Source of the DNA: Curvibacter sp. GWA2_63_95
GTDB taxonomy: Bacteria > Pseudomonadota > Gammaproteobacteria > Burkholderiales > Burkholderiaceae_C
DNA: 64,000 nt
Direction: 5' to 3'
Assembly (NCBI GenBank): GCA_001795455.1
Contig: MGPB01000007.1
Span: 53,174 to 117,173, forward strand
Below are positions 1 through 9,303 of the stretch, in pieces. Position numbers and translations under genes: made by a program. Under the pieces are notes generated by a model. That model did no database searches, was not told the DNA's origin, and saw only the letters and a list, made by a program, of their open reading frames with translations. The first letter of the stretch is position 1, and every line of letters begins with the position of its first letter.

Positions 1-119
1 ACCTTGATCTGTTGGTACAGAGGGCTGAATGCCGGGGTGAAGGAGGGGCTGCCGACCGCGCCCGTTGCGGCATCTGCGGGGGCCGCGTTGTCGCTCGAAG
101 TGGGGGGAATTGCGGCCAT
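1..119 (-). CDS. GntR-family transcriptional regulator, N-terminal fragment
   Basis: The first 39 codons of a gene that runs off the left edge. After a Pro/Ala-rich start the protein reads PAFSPLYQQIK, which matches the beginning of the winged-helix domain of GntR regulators (PLYxQI..). The ATG at 119 is preceded in frame by a TGA, so no longer start exists. It is divergent from mdh, and a perfect 12-bp palindrome lies between the two genes. In related genomes a GntR gene often sits between mdh and the succinate dehydrogenase operon, so control of TCA genes is an inference. Only the N-terminus is visible and no effector domain can be named. Confidence 0.7.
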   Translation of the reverse strand, partial: MAAIPPTSSDNAAPADAATGAVGSPSFTPAFSPLYQQIK

Positions 120-173
120 GGTGAGAAGGGTTGCGTCAGCTGCGAGTCAGTCTCGAAATTATGTCCAATCATA

Positions 174-185
174 TCTTATATAAGA
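174..185. promoter_or_regulatory. Perfect palindrome, candidate GntR operator
   Basis: TCTTATATAAGA is a perfect 12-bp inverted repeat between gntR and mdh, with an extra half-like ATAAGAC just downstream (187-193). It overlaps a possible gntR -35 (GTCTTA, then CATAAT 17 bp on, minus strand) and lies upstream of the mdh -35. This fits autoregulation plus control of mdh. The short AT-rich palindrome is of the kind bound by GntR dimers. Binding is inferred. Confidence 0.55.
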
Positions 186-196
186 CATAAGACAAA

Positions 197-226
197 TTGA
201 CGCAGCGCAGAAATCGGGGGTAAACT
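197..226 (+). promoter_or_regulatory. Candidate sigma70 promoter of mdh
   Basis: TTGACG (197-202) and TAAACT (221-226) are separated by 18 bp, about 80 bp before the mdh start. The -35 element is close to the palindrome at 174-185. Confidence 0.5.
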
Positions 227-307
227 CCCGCGCATTCTGCAGCGCAATACGGATTGCGAAATGCGCTGGTCCCACGCCGTTTTCCCAACACTTCCTGGAG
301 TTTTACC

Positions 308-1297
308 ATGAGCAAGAAACCCGTCCGCGTTGCCGTTACCGGCGCAGCAGGCCAAATTGGATACGCCATTCTGTTCCGCATCGCCTCTGGCGAAATGCTG
401 GGCAAGGACCAGCCCGTCATCCTGAGCCTGCTGGAAGTGCCGGTTGAGAAGGCCCAGCAAGCCCTGCAAGGCGTGATCATGGAGCTGCAAGACTGCGCAT
501 TTCCCCTGCTGGTGGGTATTGAGGCGCACAGCGATCCTTTGGCCGCGTTCAAGGATGTGGACTACGCACTGCTGATCGGTTCGCGCCCCCGCGGCCCCGG
601 CATGGAGCGCGCCGAACTGCTGGCCGTGAACGCCGAAATCTTCACTGCACAAGGCAAGGCGCTGAATGCCGTGGCCAGCCGCAATGTGAAGGTGCTGGTG
701 GTGGGCAATCCCGCCAACACCAACGCCTACATCGCCATGAAGAGTGCGCCCGACCTGCCACGCAAAAACTTCACCGCCATGCTGCGACTGGACCATAACC
801 GTGCCCTGAGCCAGCTCGCCGCCAAGACTGGCAAGGCCGTGGCCGACATCGAAAAAATGACCGTGTGGGGCAACCACTCTCCCACCATGTACGCCGACTA
901 CCGCTTCGCCACCATCAACGGTGAAAGCGTGAAGGCCATGATCAACGACGAAGTCTGGAACAAAGACACCTTCCTGCCCACCGTGGGCAAGCGTGGCGCT
1001 GCCATCATTGCTGCACGTGGCGTGTCGTCCGCTGCCTCCGCTGCCAACGCTGCCATCGACCACATGCGTGATTGGGCCCTGGGCACCAATGGCAAGTGGG
1101 TCACGATGGGCATTCCTTCGGATGGCCAGTACGGCATTCCCAAGGACACCATGTTCGGCTTTGCCGTGACTTGTGAAGGTGGCGAGTACAAGCTGGTCGA
1201 AGGTCTGGACGTTGACGCGTTCTCGCAAGAGCGCATCAACGTGACGCTCAAAGAGCTGCAAGAAGAGCAAGCTGGCGTTGCCCATCTGCTGAAGTAA
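308..1297 (+). CDS. mdh: Malate dehydrogenase
   Basis: NAD-dependent oxidation of malate to oxaloacetate in the TCA cycle, cytoplasmic. The 329-aa protein begins with the Rossmann motif TGAAGQIGY and carries the substrate/catalytic region LDHNRA and the catalytic-histidine segment WGNHSPTMY, as in the cytosolic-type MDH common in betaproteobacteria. An in-frame start at 254 would add 18 residues, but the ATG at 308 follows GGAG at a good distance and gives the usual N-terminus [15 protein letters not shown]. It is first in a co-directional TCA block with the lyase-like gene and acnB, behind a plausible promoter and a possible GntR operator. Confidence 0.97.
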   Translation: MSKKPVRVAVTGAAGQIGYAILFRIASGEMLGKDQPVILSLLEVPVEKAQQALQGVIMELQDCAFPLLVGIEAHSDPLAAFKDVDYALLIGSRPRGPGMERAELLAVNAEIFTAQGKALNAVASRNVKVLVVGNPANTNAYIAMKSAPDLPRKNFTAMLRLDHNRALSQLAAKTGKAVADIEKMTVWGNHSPTMYADYRFATINGESVKAMINDEVWNKDTFLPTVGKRGAAIIAARGVSSAASAANAAIDHMRDWALGTNGKWVTMGIPSDGQYGIPKDTMFGFAVTCEGGEYKLVEGLDVDAFSQERINVTLKELQEEQAGVAHLLK

Positions 1298-1322
1298 AGC
1301 AGGGCTGACCGTGCGCAGCGCT

Positions 1323-1390
1323 GGGCTCCCCCAAGCAAGCACCGCCACCTTGGCGGGCAGCGCAGCACACGCAATGGCAGGCGCGGGGGC
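1323..1390 (+). repeat. Dispersed repeat family 2, copy A
   Basis: This GC-rich segment resembles 28269-28336 upstream of polA. Shared blocks in order are GGGC..CCCCAAGCA, GCC.CCTT..GGGCAGCG, CGC..GG and a terminal GCG(T)GGGGGC. It spans the mdh-lyase junction and the first codons of the lyase, which explains the poorly defined start of that gene. I recall similar elements from Comamonadaceae genomes; no search was run. Confidence 0.5.
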
Positions 1391-2438
1391 TCAACACCCC
1401 CGCGACGTTCTTCTCGGTGCCCAGGGCGCAGCAGGTGTATTGCCTGTCTGCGACCACTACAGCGGTGTCGAAGCACGGATGCTCAAAAGCCTGCAACTGC
1501 AGGCCGAAATGACCGAGGAGTTCGGGGCCTGCGTCTTTGATGTGACCCTGGACTGTGAGGATGGTGCTCCCGTAGGTGGCGAAGATGACCATGCAAATAT
1601 GGTCGTAGCCATCGCCAATGCTGCGCAAGCAGCTCCTAATTTAATAGCAAAAAGCCTGCGCCGCCGCATCGGGGTACGGGTGCATGCGGTCGACCATGCG
1701 GAGTTTGCGGCCGATGTGCACACTGTCGTGGGCCTGGCCGGGGCTTCACTGAGCTACCTCATGGTGCCCAAGGTGGAGTCGGTATGGGACGTGGATCGGG
1801 CCGTTGCCGCGATGGATGCGGCCACGGCGCCGGGCGTCGCGCGGCTGCCCTTGCATGTGCTGATTGAGTCGCCCGCTGCCGTGCACCGCGCCTTTGAGAT
1901 TGCGGGCCACCCGCGCGTGCAGTCGATCAGCTTTGGGCTCATGGATTTTGTATCCAGCCATGGTGGTGCCATCCCGTCGTCGGCTATGGGCGTTCGCTCG
2001 GTAGACGACAGCACCACGCTGGATCAGTTTCACCACCCGCTGGTGCTGCGCGCCAAAGTGGACATTGCCAGTGCCTGCCACGCCTACGGCAAGGTGCCGT
2101 CCCATTGTGTGGTGACCGAGTTCAAGGATAAAGCCGCCTTGCAGCGCGCAGCACGCACCGCGTCGCTTGCCCTGGGGTACACCCGCATGTGGAGCATCCA
2201 CCCGGACCAGATTCGCCCCATCGTGGAGGCCCTTGCGCCCGATGCAGAGGAGGTGGCCCTGGCCGCACACATCGTGCAAGAAGCGCAGCGTGCGGAGTGG
2301 GCGCCGATATCCGTGGATGGCAAGCTGCATGACCGGGCCAGCTACCGCTATTTCTGGCAGGTGCTGGAACGTGCGCACCAGACCGGGCGTGCGCTGCCAC
2401 CCGCCGTGCTTTCGTATTTTTCACCCGGTTTGCATTGA
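1374..2438 (+). CDS. HpcH/HpaI aldolase / citrate lyase beta-like protein
   Basis: A 354-aa member of the HpcH/HpaI aldolase-CitE superfamily (TIM barrel, Mg-dependent cleavage or condensation of CoA esters or 2-keto acids). Recognisable segments are [12 protein letters not shown] near the N-terminus (acidic metal site), [23 protein letters not shown] (metal-binding Glu) and [12 protein letters not shown] at the C-terminus. It lies between mdh and acnB, suggesting a role linked to TCA or methylcitrate chemistry, but the substrate is unknown. The start is uncertain: ATG at 1374 precedes the conserved [10 protein letters not shown], while a GTG at 1311 would read through repeat copy A. A 54-bp repeat is embedded in frame around residues 74-92. 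Confidence 0.8.
   Translation: MAGAGAQHPRDVLLGAQGAAGVLPVCDHYSGVEARMLKSLQLQAEMTEEFGACVFDVTLDCEDGAPVGGEDDHANMVVAIANAAQAAPNLIAKSLRRRIGVRVHAVDHAEFAADVHTVVGLAGASLSYLMVPKVESVWDVDRAVAAMDAATAPGVARLPLHVLIESPAAVHRAFEIAGHPRVQSISFGLMDFVSSHGGAIPSSAMGVRSVDDSTTLDQFHHPLVLRAKVDIASACHAYGKVPSHCVVTEFKDKAALQRAARTASLALGYTRMWSIHPDQIRPIVEALAPDAEEVALAAHIVQEAQRAEWAPISVDGKLHDRASYRYFWQVLERAHQTGRALPPAVLSYFSPGLH
1595..1648 (+). repeat. 54-bp dispersed repeat, copy R1 (inside the lyase gene)
   Basis: Copy of the 54-bp family, whose layout is AAATAGGCCTCTAGCCC, ten variable bases, TGCGCGAGCAGCTATTAAA, four variable bases, ATAGC. This copy has diverged in the left block (AAATATGGTCGTAGCC) but keeps TGCGCAAGCAGCTCC and ATAGC. 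It is read in frame as ..[10 protein letters not shown].. Confidence 0.65.
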
Positions 2439-2452
2439 CGCAGGAGTCCTGT

Positions 2453-3028
2453 ATGTTGAAGTCATTGGTCTTGGGTTTGATGGCAGCAGGCATGTGCTGC
2501 GGCGCTGCGCAGGCTGCAGAGCCTCTCCCGAAGCGCAGCAAGCCGTCGGTGAAAGCCAAGCTTGCCCGCCAGTTGCCCCCTGTTGCAGCGGTGCAGTCCG
2601 CGGAGCCACAGCTTGCCCTGTCGGCTGAGCATTTGGCGGTGGCCCAGCGCGTAGTGCTGGGGTCGGTGCCTTGTGAGTTGGGCGCGCACGTAGTCGTTTC
2701 CGCACACCAGACGGTGCCAGGCCGCTTTGTGCTGGAGCACGGGCGGCAGAAATTCCACATGGCGCCCGTGTTGACGAGCACTGGCGCGATCCGCCTGGAA
2801 GATGCGGCCAGCGGCGCCGTGTGGCTGCAACTGGCCAACAAGTCCATGTTGATGGACCAAAAGCAGGGCCGACGCTTGGCCGATGCCTGCATGAATGCCG
2901 AGCAGGTGGTGGTGGCGGACGCGATGGCGCGCTCACCGGCCCCTAATTTGCTTGAACCCCTGCCGTCTGCAGTCATTGCCAAACCTGCCGATCCCCAGTC
3001 CGGTCTGGTTCAGACTGCTACTAATTAA
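2453..3028 (+). CDS. Small exported protein of unknown function
   Basis: I do not recognise a named family. The 191-aa product has a clear Sec-type signal peptide ([23 protein letters not shown], cleavage after AQA expected) and a basic stretch ([15 protein letters not shown]), then a soluble region with two cysteines (near residues 78 and 144). The start at 2453 follows CAGGAG at six bases; an in-frame TTG at 2435 overlapping the preceding stop is less likely. It sits between the lyase gene and acnB. The stop codon and last residues lie inside a 54-bp repeat (3017-3070), so the native C-terminus may once have been longer. Periplasmic location is inferred from the signal peptide. Confidence 0.75.
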   Translation: MLKSLVLGLMAAGMCCGAAQAAEPLPKRSKPSVKAKLARQLPPVAAVQSAEPQLALSAEHLAVAQRVVLGSVPCELGAHVVVSAHQTVPGRFVLEHGRQKFHMAPVLTSTGAIRLEDAASGAVWLQLANKSMLMDQKQGRRLADACMNAEQVVVADAMARSPAPNLLEPLPSAVIAKPADPQSGLVQTATN

Positions 3029-3070
3029 ATAGCTGTCCGCGCATATTCCATAAGGGCTGGCGCGGTATTT
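3017..3070 (-). repeat. 54-bp dispersed repeat, copy R2
   Basis: Minus-strand copy, exactly 54 bp, ending at ATTT. It supplies the final codons and TAA stop of the upstream exported protein and fills most of the gap before acnB. Confidence 0.8.
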
Positions 3071-3093
3071 TATTGTTACTGAAGGAGAAGATG

Positions 3094-5679
3094 ATGTTAA
3101 AAGCCTACCGTGACCATGTGGCCGAACGCGCCGCGCTGGGCATCCCCCCACTGCCCCTGTCTGCCAAGCAGACTGGCGAGTTGATTGAGCTGCTGAAGAA
3201 CCCGCCCGCGGGCGAAGAGGCGACTCTGGTGGACCTGATTACCCACCGTGTGCCCGCCGGTGTGGACGATGCCGCCAAGGTCAAGGCCAGCTACCTGGCT
3301 GCTGTAGCCCACGGCACCGAGAAGTGCGCACTGATCAGCCGCGCCCGCGCCACCGAGCTGCTGGGCACCATGCTGGGTGGCTACAACATCAGCCCCATGG
3401 TCGACCTGCTGGACGACGCCGCAGTGGCTGCCGAAGCCGCCGAAGGCCTGAAGAAAACCCTGTTGATGTTTGACCAGTTCCATGACGTCAAGGAAAAGGC
3501 CGACAAGGGCAACACCTTCGCCAAAGCCGTGCTGCAAAGCTGGGCTGATGCCGAGTGGTTCACCAGCCGCCCCGAAGTGCCCCAGTCCATCACCGTCACC
3601 ATCCTGAAGGTGACCGGCGAGACCAACACCGACGACCTGTCGCCCGCACCCGATGCCTGGAGCCGCCCCGACATCCCGCTGCACGCTTTGGCCATGCTGA
3701 AGAACAAGCGCGACGGCATCACCCCCGAGGAAGATGGCAAGCGCGGCCCGGTCAAGTTCATCGAAGACCTGCGCGCCCGTGGCAACCTGGTGGCTTATGT
3801 GGGTGACGTGGTCGGTACTGGCTCCTCCCGCAAGTCCGCCACCAACTCCGTGTTGTGGTTCACCGGTGAAGACATTCCCTACGTGCCCAACAAGCGTTTC
3901 GGCGGTGTCTGCCTGGGCACCAAAATTGCCCCCATCTTCTACAACACCATGGAAGATGCTGGCGCTTTGCCCATCGAGCTGGATGTCAACGCCATGAACA
4001 TGGGCGATGTGGTCGAACTGCGTCCCTACGACGGCAAGGCGTTCAAGGACGGCAAGGAAATCGCATCCTTCCAGGTCAAGAGCGATGTGCTGTTTGACGA
4101 AGTGCGCGCCGGCGGCCGCATTCCCCTGATCATCGGCCGTGGCCTGACCGCCAAAGCCCGTGAAGCCCTGGGCCTGGCTCCCTCGACACTGTTCCGCCTG
4201 CCGCAGAACCCGGTGGACACCAAGAAGGGTTTCAGCCTGGCGCAGAAGATGGTTGGCCGTGCCTGCGGTCTGCCCGAAGGCCAGGGCGTGCGCCCCGGTA
4301 CCTACTGCGAACCCAAGATGACCTCGGTTGGTTCGCAAGACACCACCGGCCCCATGACCCGCGACGAGCTGAAAGACCTGGCTTGCCTGGGCTTCAGCGC
4401 CGATCTGGTGATGCAATCCTTCTGCCACACCGCCGCTTACCCCAAGCCCGTGGACGTGAAGATGCACCACGAGCTGCCCGACTTCATCAGCACCCGCGGT
4501 GGCATCTCGCTGCGCCCTGGTGATGGCGTGATCCACAGCTGGTTGAACCGTTTGTTGTTGCCTGACACCGTGGGCACCGGTGGCGACAGCCACACCCGTT
4601 TCCCCATCGGCATCAGCTTCCCCGCTGGCTCCGGTCTGGTGGCATTTGCTGCGGCTACCGGTGTGATGCCTTTGGATATGCCTGAGTCCGTGCTGGTGCG
4701 CTTCAAGGGCACGATGCAAAACGGCGTGACTTTGCGTGACCTGGTCAACGCGATCCCGTTGTACGCGATCAAGGCCGGTTTGCTCACCGTCGAGAAGAAG
4801 GGCAAGAAGAACATCTTCTCGGGCCGCATTTTGGAAATTGAAGGTCTGCCAGACCTGAAGGTGGAGCAGGCATTCGAGCTGTCCGATGCGTCTGCCGAGC
4901 GCTCTGCCGCCGGTTGCACCGTGCACTTGAACAAGGAACCCATCATCGAGTACGTCAACAGCAACATCACCATGATGAAGTGGATGATTGCCAATGGCTA
5001 TTCGGATGCCCGCACGCTGGCCCGCCGCATTGCCGCACAGGAAGCCTGGCTGAAGAACCCCGAGTTGCTCAAGGGCGACGCCGATGCCGAGTACGCTGCC
5101 GTCATCGAAATTGACTTGGCCGACATCCATGAGCCTATCGTGGCCTGCCCCAACGACCCGGACGATGTGAAAACATTGGCTGACGTGGCTGGCGCCAAGA
5201 TTGACGAAGTGTTCATCGGTTCCTGCATGACCAACATCGGCCACTTCCGTGCCGCCTCCAAGCTCATGGAAGGCAAGCGCGATATCCCAGTCAAGCTGTG
5301 GATCGCTCCGCCCACGAAGATGGACGCCAAGCAACTGAGTGATGAAGGCCACTACGGCGTGCTGGGTGGTGCTGGTGCACGCATGGAAATGCCAGGCTGC
5401 AGCTTGTGCATGGGCAACCAGGCGCAGGTGAAAGAGGGCGCCACCGTGTTCTCCACCTCCACCCGCAACTTCCCCAACCGCTTGGGCAAGAACAGCAATG
5501 TGTACCTGGGCTCGGCTGAATTGGCGGCGATCTGCTCCAAGCTGGGCCGTATCCCCACCAAGGCCGAGTACCTGGCCGACATGGGCGTGCTGACCGCGGC
5601 CAGCGACAAGGTGTACCAGTACCTCAACTTCGACAAGATTGAGGACTACACCGAGTCCGCTGCGACCGTGAACGCGTAA
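3094..5679 (+). CDS. acnB: Aconitate hydratase B
   Basis: Interconverts citrate and isocitrate through cis-aconitate; AcnB enzymes can also act on 2-methylisocitrate. At 861 aa it has the usual AcnB length and the AcnB-specific order, with an N-terminal HEAT-like domain ([22 protein letters not shown]), then the swivel domain, then the catalytic domains. The 4Fe-4S ligands are Cys711 (GSCMTN), Cys769 and Cys772 (CSLCMGNQ). GAAGGAGAAG precedes two adjacent ATGs; the second, at 3094, gives the family N-terminus. It ends the TCA block and is followed by a strong terminator. Confidence 0.97.
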   Translation: MLKAYRDHVAERAALGIPPLPLSAKQTGELIELLKNPPAGEEATLVDLITHRVPAGVDDAAKVKASYLAAVAHGTEKCALISRARATELLGTMLGGYNISPMVDLLDDAAVAAEAAEGLKKTLLMFDQFHDVKEKADKGNTFAKAVLQSWADAEWFTSRPEVPQSITVTILKVTGETNTDDLSPAPDAWSRPDIPLHALAMLKNKRDGITPEEDGKRGPVKFIEDLRARGNLVAYVGDVVGTGSSRKSATNSVLWFTGEDIPYVPNKRFGGVCLGTKIAPIFYNTMEDAGALPIELDVNAMNMGDVVELRPYDGKAFKDGKEIASFQVKSDVLFDEVRAGGRIPLIIGRGLTAKAREALGLAPSTLFRLPQNPVDTKKGFSLAQKMVGRACGLPEGQGVRPGTYCEPKMTSVGSQDTTGPMTRDELKDLACLGFSADLVMQSFCHTAAYPKPVDVKMHHELPDFISTRGGISLRPGDGVIHSWLNRLLLPDTVGTGGDSHTRFPIGISFPAGSGLVAFAAATGVMPLDMPESVLVRFKGTMQNGVTLRDLVNAIPLYAIKAGLLTVEKKGKKNIFSGRILEIEGLPDLKVEQAFELSDASAERSAAGCTVHLNKEPIIEYVNSNITMMKWMIANGYSDARTLARRIAAQEAWLKNPELLKGDADAEYAAVIEIDLADIHEPIVACPNDPDDVKTLADVAGAKIDEVFIGSCMTNIGHFRAASKLMEGKRDIPVKLWIAPPTKMDAKQLSDEGHYGVLGGAGARMEMPGCSLCMGNQAQVKEGATVFSTSTRNFPNRLGKNSNVYLGSAELAAICSKLGRIPTKAEYLADMGVLTAASDKVYQYLNFDKIEDYTESAATVNA

Positions 5680-5697
5680 GCGCGACGGTTTACCGCG

Positions 5698-5731
5698 AAA
5701 AAGCCCCGCAGTGCAAGCTGCGGGGCTTTTT
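5698..5731 (+). terminator. Rho-independent terminator after acnB
   Basis: A stem of GCCCCGCAG with CTGCGGGGC and a six-base loop is flanked by A5 and T5, 18 bp after the acnB stop. The A/T flanks make it potentially bidirectional. Confidence 0.9.
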
Positions 5732-5742
5732 GCATGGCGCAG

Positions 5743-5748
5743 GATAAT
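5743..5748 (+). promoter_or_regulatory. -10-like hexamer, leaderless start of the DUF486 gene
   Basis: GATAAT ends 7 nt before the ATG at 5756. Transcription would start at or next to the A of the start codon. Confidence 0.4.
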
Positions 5749-5755
5749 GGCGGCC

Positions 5756-6124
5756 ATGAGTTTTCTGTCCTCCATTCCTCTGTCCTGGCAAACCATCGTG
5801 TTGCTGATTGCCAGCAATGTGTTCATGACCTTCGCCTGGTACGGCCATCTGAAAAGTTTGGCGACGGTGCCCTGGTACACCGCAGCGCTGGTGAGTTGGG
5901 GCATTGCCCTGTTTGAGTATTTGCTGCAGGTGCCCGCCAACCGGATAGGCTTTCAGCAGGCCGGTTTTTCGGTGGCGCAGCTCAAAATCATGCAGGAGGT
6001 CATCACCTTGCTGGTGTTCTTGCCGTTCGCCATGGTCTACCTGAAACAACCCTTCAAAATGGATTTCGTCTGGGCGGGTTTGTGCATGGTAGGCGCTGTG
6101 TATTTTATTTTTCGGACCCCTTGA
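5756..6124 (+). CDS. DUF486 family small membrane protein (DMT-like)
   Basis: A 122-aa protein with four predicted membrane spans (about residues 10-27, 39-55, 75-95 and 102-120), matching the DUF486 / small DMT-superfamily type that opens SWQTIVLLIASNVFMTFAWYGHL. Function and substrate are unknown. Two ATGs are possible (5747 and 5756). I chose 5756 because the family begins MSFLSS.., and because a -10-like GATAAT 7 nt upstream suggests a leaderless mRNA in place of ribosome-site initiation. It stands alone between the acnB terminator and the phosphate genes. Confidence 0.8.
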   Translation: MSFLSSIPLSWQTIVLLIASNVFMTFAWYGHLKSLATVPWYTAALVSWGIALFEYLLQVPANRIGFQQAGFSVAQLKIMQEVITLLVFLPFAMVYLKQPFKMDFVWAGLCMVGAVYFIFRTP

Positions 6125-6217
6125 ACGCGTCCGATACCGTCGGGTTACGGGCGGTTACACTCCGCGCAGCCCAGTTTTAGTCACAAAACCGACATATTCA
6201 CTCGTTAGGAGCCAGCC

Positions 6218-6865
6218 ATGCTGTTTGGAAAGTTGTTGCCCCGTGAAGGCAATTTTTTTGAGATGTTCAACCAGCATGCAGACCGCATCGTCGAAGCGGC
6301 GCAGGCCTTCTCCAAGTTGGTCGCCAACTACAACGACCTGGACTTGCGTGCCAAGTACAACCAGGAGGTGGACGATGCCGAACGTGCCGCTGACCGCGTG
6401 ACCCACGAGTGCAACAAGGCGATCCATATCACCTTCATCACCCCCATCGACCGTGAGCAGATCCACTCCCTGATCAATACCATGGACGATGTGGCCGATT
6501 TGATCCAGGATTCTGCGGAAACCATGGCGCTGTATGACGTGCGTCACATGACGGAAGAAATCACCCGTCTGACCGATTTGAGCGTCAAGTGCTGTGAGCG
6601 CTTGCGCGATGCCGTCAAGTTGTTGGGCCATATTGCCGACCAGAATACGGCCGAAGCGGCCCTGAAGACTTGCGAGGAAATCGACCGGCTGGAGTCCGAT
6701 GCAGACCGTGTGATGCGGACTGCCATGAGCAAGCTCTTTCGCGAGGAGTCCGATGTGCGCGAGGTGATCAAGCTCAAGGCGATCTACGAATTGTTGGAAA
6801 CCATTACCGACAAGTGTGAAGATGTAGCCAATGTGATCGAGGGCATCATCCTCGAAAACTCCTGA
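6218..6865 (+). CDS. DUF47 / PhoU-like phosphate transport accessory protein
   Basis: A 215-aa all-helical protein of the DUF47 (TIGR00153) family, distantly PhoU-like, with the N-terminal signature LFGKLLPREGNFFEMFNQHA and several repeats of acidic helix residues. These proteins are encoded next to Pit phosphate carriers and are thought to regulate them. The ATG at 6218 follows TAGGAG. The pit gene starts 19 bp after the stop, so the two are almost certainly one operon. Confidence 0.92.
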   Translation: MLFGKLLPREGNFFEMFNQHADRIVEAAQAFSKLVANYNDLDLRAKYNQEVDDAERAADRVTHECNKAIHITFITPIDREQIHSLINTMDDVADLIQDSAETMALYDVRHMTEEITRLTDLSVKCCERLRDAVKLLGHIADQNTAEAALKTCEEIDRLESDADRVMRTAMSKLFREESDVREVIKLKAIYELLETITDKCEDVANVIEGIILENS

Positions 6866-6884
6866 TTTCGCGGCAGGAATCACT

Positions 6885-7895
6885 ATGGAAAACGTACAGG
6901 CAGCCCTGTGGGTCATAGTATTGCTGGTGGCGCTGGCACTGCTGTTTGACTTCATGAACGGATTTCACGACGCAGCCAACTCTATTGCAACGGTCGTCTC
7001 CACGGGCGTACTCAAGCCGGGGCAAGCCGTGTTGTTTGCCGCCTTCTTCAACTTCGTTGCCATCTTTATCTTCCACCTCAGTGTGGCGGCCACGGTGGGC
7101 AAAGGCATTGTTCAGCCGGGCGTGGTGGACACCCATGTGGTGTTTGGTGCCCTGGTGGGGGCAATTACCTGGAATGTGATCACGTGGTACTACGGAATCC
7201 CCAGCAGCTCCTCACATGCGCTGATCGGCGGTATTGTGGGCGCCGTGATTGCCAAGGCGGGTGCCAGCGCTCTGGTGTCTTCGGGCATCATCAAGACGGT
7301 GGCCTTCATCTTCGTCTCTCCCTTGCTGGGTTTTACCCTGGGCTCGGTGATGATGGTGATCGTGGCGTGGGTGTTTCGGCGTTCGCGGCCATCCCGCGTG
7401 GACAAATGGTTCCGCCGCTTGCAACTGCTGTCCGCCGGGGCCTACAGCCTGGGTCACGGTGGTAACGATGCACAAAAAACGATTGGCATCATCTGGATGA
7501 TGCTGATTGCCACAGGGTATGTGGCCGCATCTGACAGTTCTCCCCCGACTTGGACCATCGTGTCCTGCTATATGGCCATTGGTGCGGGCACCATGTTTGG
7601 CGGTTGGCGCATTGTGAAGACCATGGGCCAGAGGATCACCAAGCTCAAGCCCGTGGGCGGATTCTGTGCGGAAACCGGTGGTGCCATGACCTTGTTCTTG
7701 GCGACGGCCTTGGGCATCCCCGTGTCGACGACGCATACCATCACAGGGGCGATTGTGGGCGTGGGGTCCACCCAGCGCGCCAGCGCAGTGCGCTGGGGCG
7801 TGGCAGGCAATATTGTGTGGGCCTGGGTGCTGACGATTCCTGCAGCGGCTTTTGTGGCAGCGATTGCCTATTGGGTCAGTCTGCAGATTTTTTAA
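6885..7895 (+). CDS. pit: Low-affinity inorganic phosphate transporter
   Basis: Inner-membrane Pit-family (PiT, SLC20-like) transporter that imports metal-phosphate with protons. The 336-aa sequence contains the duplicated PiT signature: FMNGFHDAANSIATVVSTG near residue 25 and GGNDAQKTIGIIW near residue 190, plus IPSSSSHALIGG and IPVSTTHTITGAI. About ten hydrophobic spans are visible. It is the second gene of the DUF47-pit operon. Its last 20 bases overlap the convergent TM2-type gene tail-to-tail. Confidence 0.94.
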   Translation: MENVQAALWVIVLLVALALLFDFMNGFHDAANSIATVVSTGVLKPGQAVLFAAFFNFVAIFIFHLSVAATVGKGIVQPGVVDTHVVFGALVGAITWNVITWYYGIPSSSSHALIGGIVGAVIAKAGASALVSSGIIKTVAFIFVSPLLGFTLGSVMMVIVAWVFRRSRPSRVDKWFRRLQLLSAGAYSLGHGGNDAQKTIGIIWMMLIATGYVAASDSSPPTWTIVSCYMAIGAGTMFGGWRIVKTMGQRITKLKPVGGFCAETGGAMTLFLATALGIPVSTTHTITGAIVGVGSTQRASAVRWGVAGNIVWAWVLTIPAAAFVAAIAYWVSLQIF

Positions 7896-8349
7896 GGGTG
7901 CTGGTTTGGGACAGGCTGCTGGCCTGTTCCATCTGGTGCTCAAAGTAACGCTGAATGCTGAACGCCAGGCTGGCCATCAGCACCGTGGTGCCCAGCATCA
8001 AGGCGACACCCAAGCCAATAACGGTGAGCCAGGTGCTGCTGCCTTCTGCGGCATCTTCGGCGGCCTGCGGGTTGAACCTCCTGTTCCACTGCTGGGCAGA
8101 CATCAATCCGTAAACGATCGCGGCCAGCGCGCAGCCCGCCAGCGTGAAACCCAGCAGGGGCATCAGCACCCAACTCCATTGGTCATCAACACCGAGGGTG
8201 CGGGCCCGCAATACTCCATAACACCCCAGCAGGGTAGGAATCGGGAGCAGAAGGGCCAGTGCATCAAATCGCCCCAGCAGATAGCGACGATGTAGGCCCA
8301 AAGAGCCCAGCAGCAAGGTCAGCCAAACCGCAATGGTTTTGTTTTTCAT
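7876..8349 (-). CDS. TM2-domain-type membrane protein
   Basis: A 157-aa membrane protein with four hydrophobic segments. The N-terminus, KTIAVWLTLLLGSLGLHRRYLLGRFD, resembles the TM2 domain (GxxGxHRFYLG), whose role is unknown. The ATG at 8349 overlaps the TGA of the upstream acetyltransferase gene (ATGA), so translation is probably coupled. An ATG further upstream would lie inside that gene and is unlikely. The 3' end overlaps the convergent pit gene by 20 bp. Confidence 0.75.
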   Translation of the reverse strand: MKNKTIAVWLTLLLGSLGLHRRYLLGRFDALALLLPIPTLLGCYGVLRARTLGVDDQWSWVLMPLLGFTLAGCALAAIVYGLMSAQQWNRRFNPQAAEDAAEGSSTWLTVIGLGVALMLGTTVLMASLAFSIQRYFEHQMEQASSLSQTSTLKKSAD

Positions 8350-8879
8350 GCGCTGACATCCGCTGCGGGGGTGCTGTTGCCCGTGCCAATGAAGCGCTCC
8401 ATCAACACCACATCCAGCCATCGCTCAAATTTCCAGCCACACGATGTCAACACGCCAACCTGCTGGAAACCACAACTGCGGTGCACGCCGACGGAGCCCT
8501 GGTTGGCGGAGTCGCCAATGACGGCAATCAGTTTGCGCACGCCAGCGCGTTCCGCTTGTGCCATCAGCTCCTGCAGCAGCAGGCGCCCCAGGCCACGGCC
8601 TGCCGCGGCCGGAGCCAGGTAAATCGAGTCTTCGGCCGAGAAACGGTAGGCCGGGCGGGGCTTGAACCAATTGCAATAGGCAAAGCCAATGACGCCTGTG
8701 TCATCTTCCAGCACCAGGTAGGGGAGGCCTTTGGACAGCACGTCTGCGCGCCGGCCTGCCATATCGGCTTCCGTGGGGGGGGTGACCTCGAAAGTCCCGG
8801 TGCCGTGGAGCACGTGGTGGGCATAAATGGCAGTGATGGTGCCGACGTCGGCATCGGTGCTGGGGCGAATTTTTGTCAT
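8346..8879 (-). CDS. GNAT N-acetyltransferase, phosphinothricin acetyltransferase type
   Basis: A 177-aa GNAT enzyme transferring acetyl from acetyl-CoA to an amine. The acetyl-CoA loop is AGRGLGRLLLQELMAQAE (about residues 93-110), and the C-terminal part (GVHRSCGFQQVGVL, GWKFERWLDVVLMER) matches the bar/pat and methionine sulfoximine/sulfone acetyltransferase group. The natural substrate is likely an amino-acid-like toxic compound; this is inference. It is divergent from rpsP, whose -35 overlaps the first codons of this gene, and it overlaps the TM2-type gene by four bases. Confidence 0.88.
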   Translation of the reverse strand: MTKIRPSTDADVGTITAIYAHHVLHGTGTFEVTPPTEADMAGRRADVLSKGLPYLVLEDDTGVIGFAYCNWFKPRPAYRFSAEDSIYLAPAAAGRGLGRLLLQELMAQAERAGVRKLIAVIGDSANQGSVGVHRSCGFQQVGVLTSCGWKFERWLDVVLMERFIGTGNSTPAADVSA

Positions 8880-8900
8880 GAAAATGGAAAACGTTATAAT
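8873..8900 (+). promoter_or_regulatory. Sigma70 promoter of the rpsP operon
   Basis: TTGTCA (8873-8878) and a perfect TATAAT (8895-8900) are separated by 16 bp, about 100 bp before rpsP. It overlaps the start of the divergent acetyltransferase gene, so the ribosomal operon probably limits transcription of that gene. Confidence 0.8.
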
Positions 8901-8997
8901 GGAGAGCTATTCAGAGTGTCACTGGCCGGGTGGTCAGTTGCGTGTCTCAACTTTGAATTAAATGGCTGATTCATGTCAGTCACCCAAAGGATAAATC

Positions 8998-9249
8998 ATG
9001 GTCGTCATTCGACTCGCCCGTGGCGGTGCAAAAGCTCGCCCGTTTTTCAATATTGTTGTTGCCGACAAGCGCGCCCGTCGTGATGGCCGTTTCATCGAGC
9101 GTATCGGGTTCTACAACCCCATCGCTACCGCCAACGAAGAGAGCATCCGCATTGCGCAGGATCGCCTGACTTACTGGCAAGGCGTTGGCGCCCAAGCGTC
9201 TCCTACCGTGGAACGCCTGATCAACCAAGCTGCTAAAAAAGCCGCTTGA
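8998..9249 (+). CDS. rpsP: 30S ribosomal protein S16
   Basis: An 83-aa S16 protein of the small ribosomal subunit, with the canonical N-terminus [20 protein letters not shown] and the segment [13 protein letters not shown]. The start follows AAAGGA. It is first in the conserved order rpsP-rimM-trmD-rplS, behind a strong TATAAT promoter. Confidence 0.98.
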   Translation: MVVIRLARGGAKARPFFNIVVADKRARRDGRFIERIGFYNPIATANEESIRIAQDRLTYWQGVGAQASPTVERLINQAAKKAA

Positions 9250-9256
9250 TGGTGAA

Positions 9257-9289
9257 GCTGGAACGCGTGGCCAGTCCGCGAGTTCCAGC
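9257..9289 (+). promoter_or_regulatory. Stem-loop between rpsP and rimM
   Basis: GCTGGAAC(GCG) pairs with (CGCG)AGTTCCAGC, a stem of about eight to eleven bp with one bulged A, directly after the rpsP stop and before rimM. There is no T-run, so it is more likely an mRNA-processing or stability element that sets S16 output against RimM/TrmD output than a full terminator. Confidence 0.45.
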
Positions 9290-9303
9290 GTTTCTTGCAT
9301 ACC

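Noticed and set aside
1311..1373. Upstream GTG start for the HpcH-like lyase
   Set aside because: The added residues are low-complexity and encoded by a dispersed repeat; the family similarity begins after the ATG at 1374.
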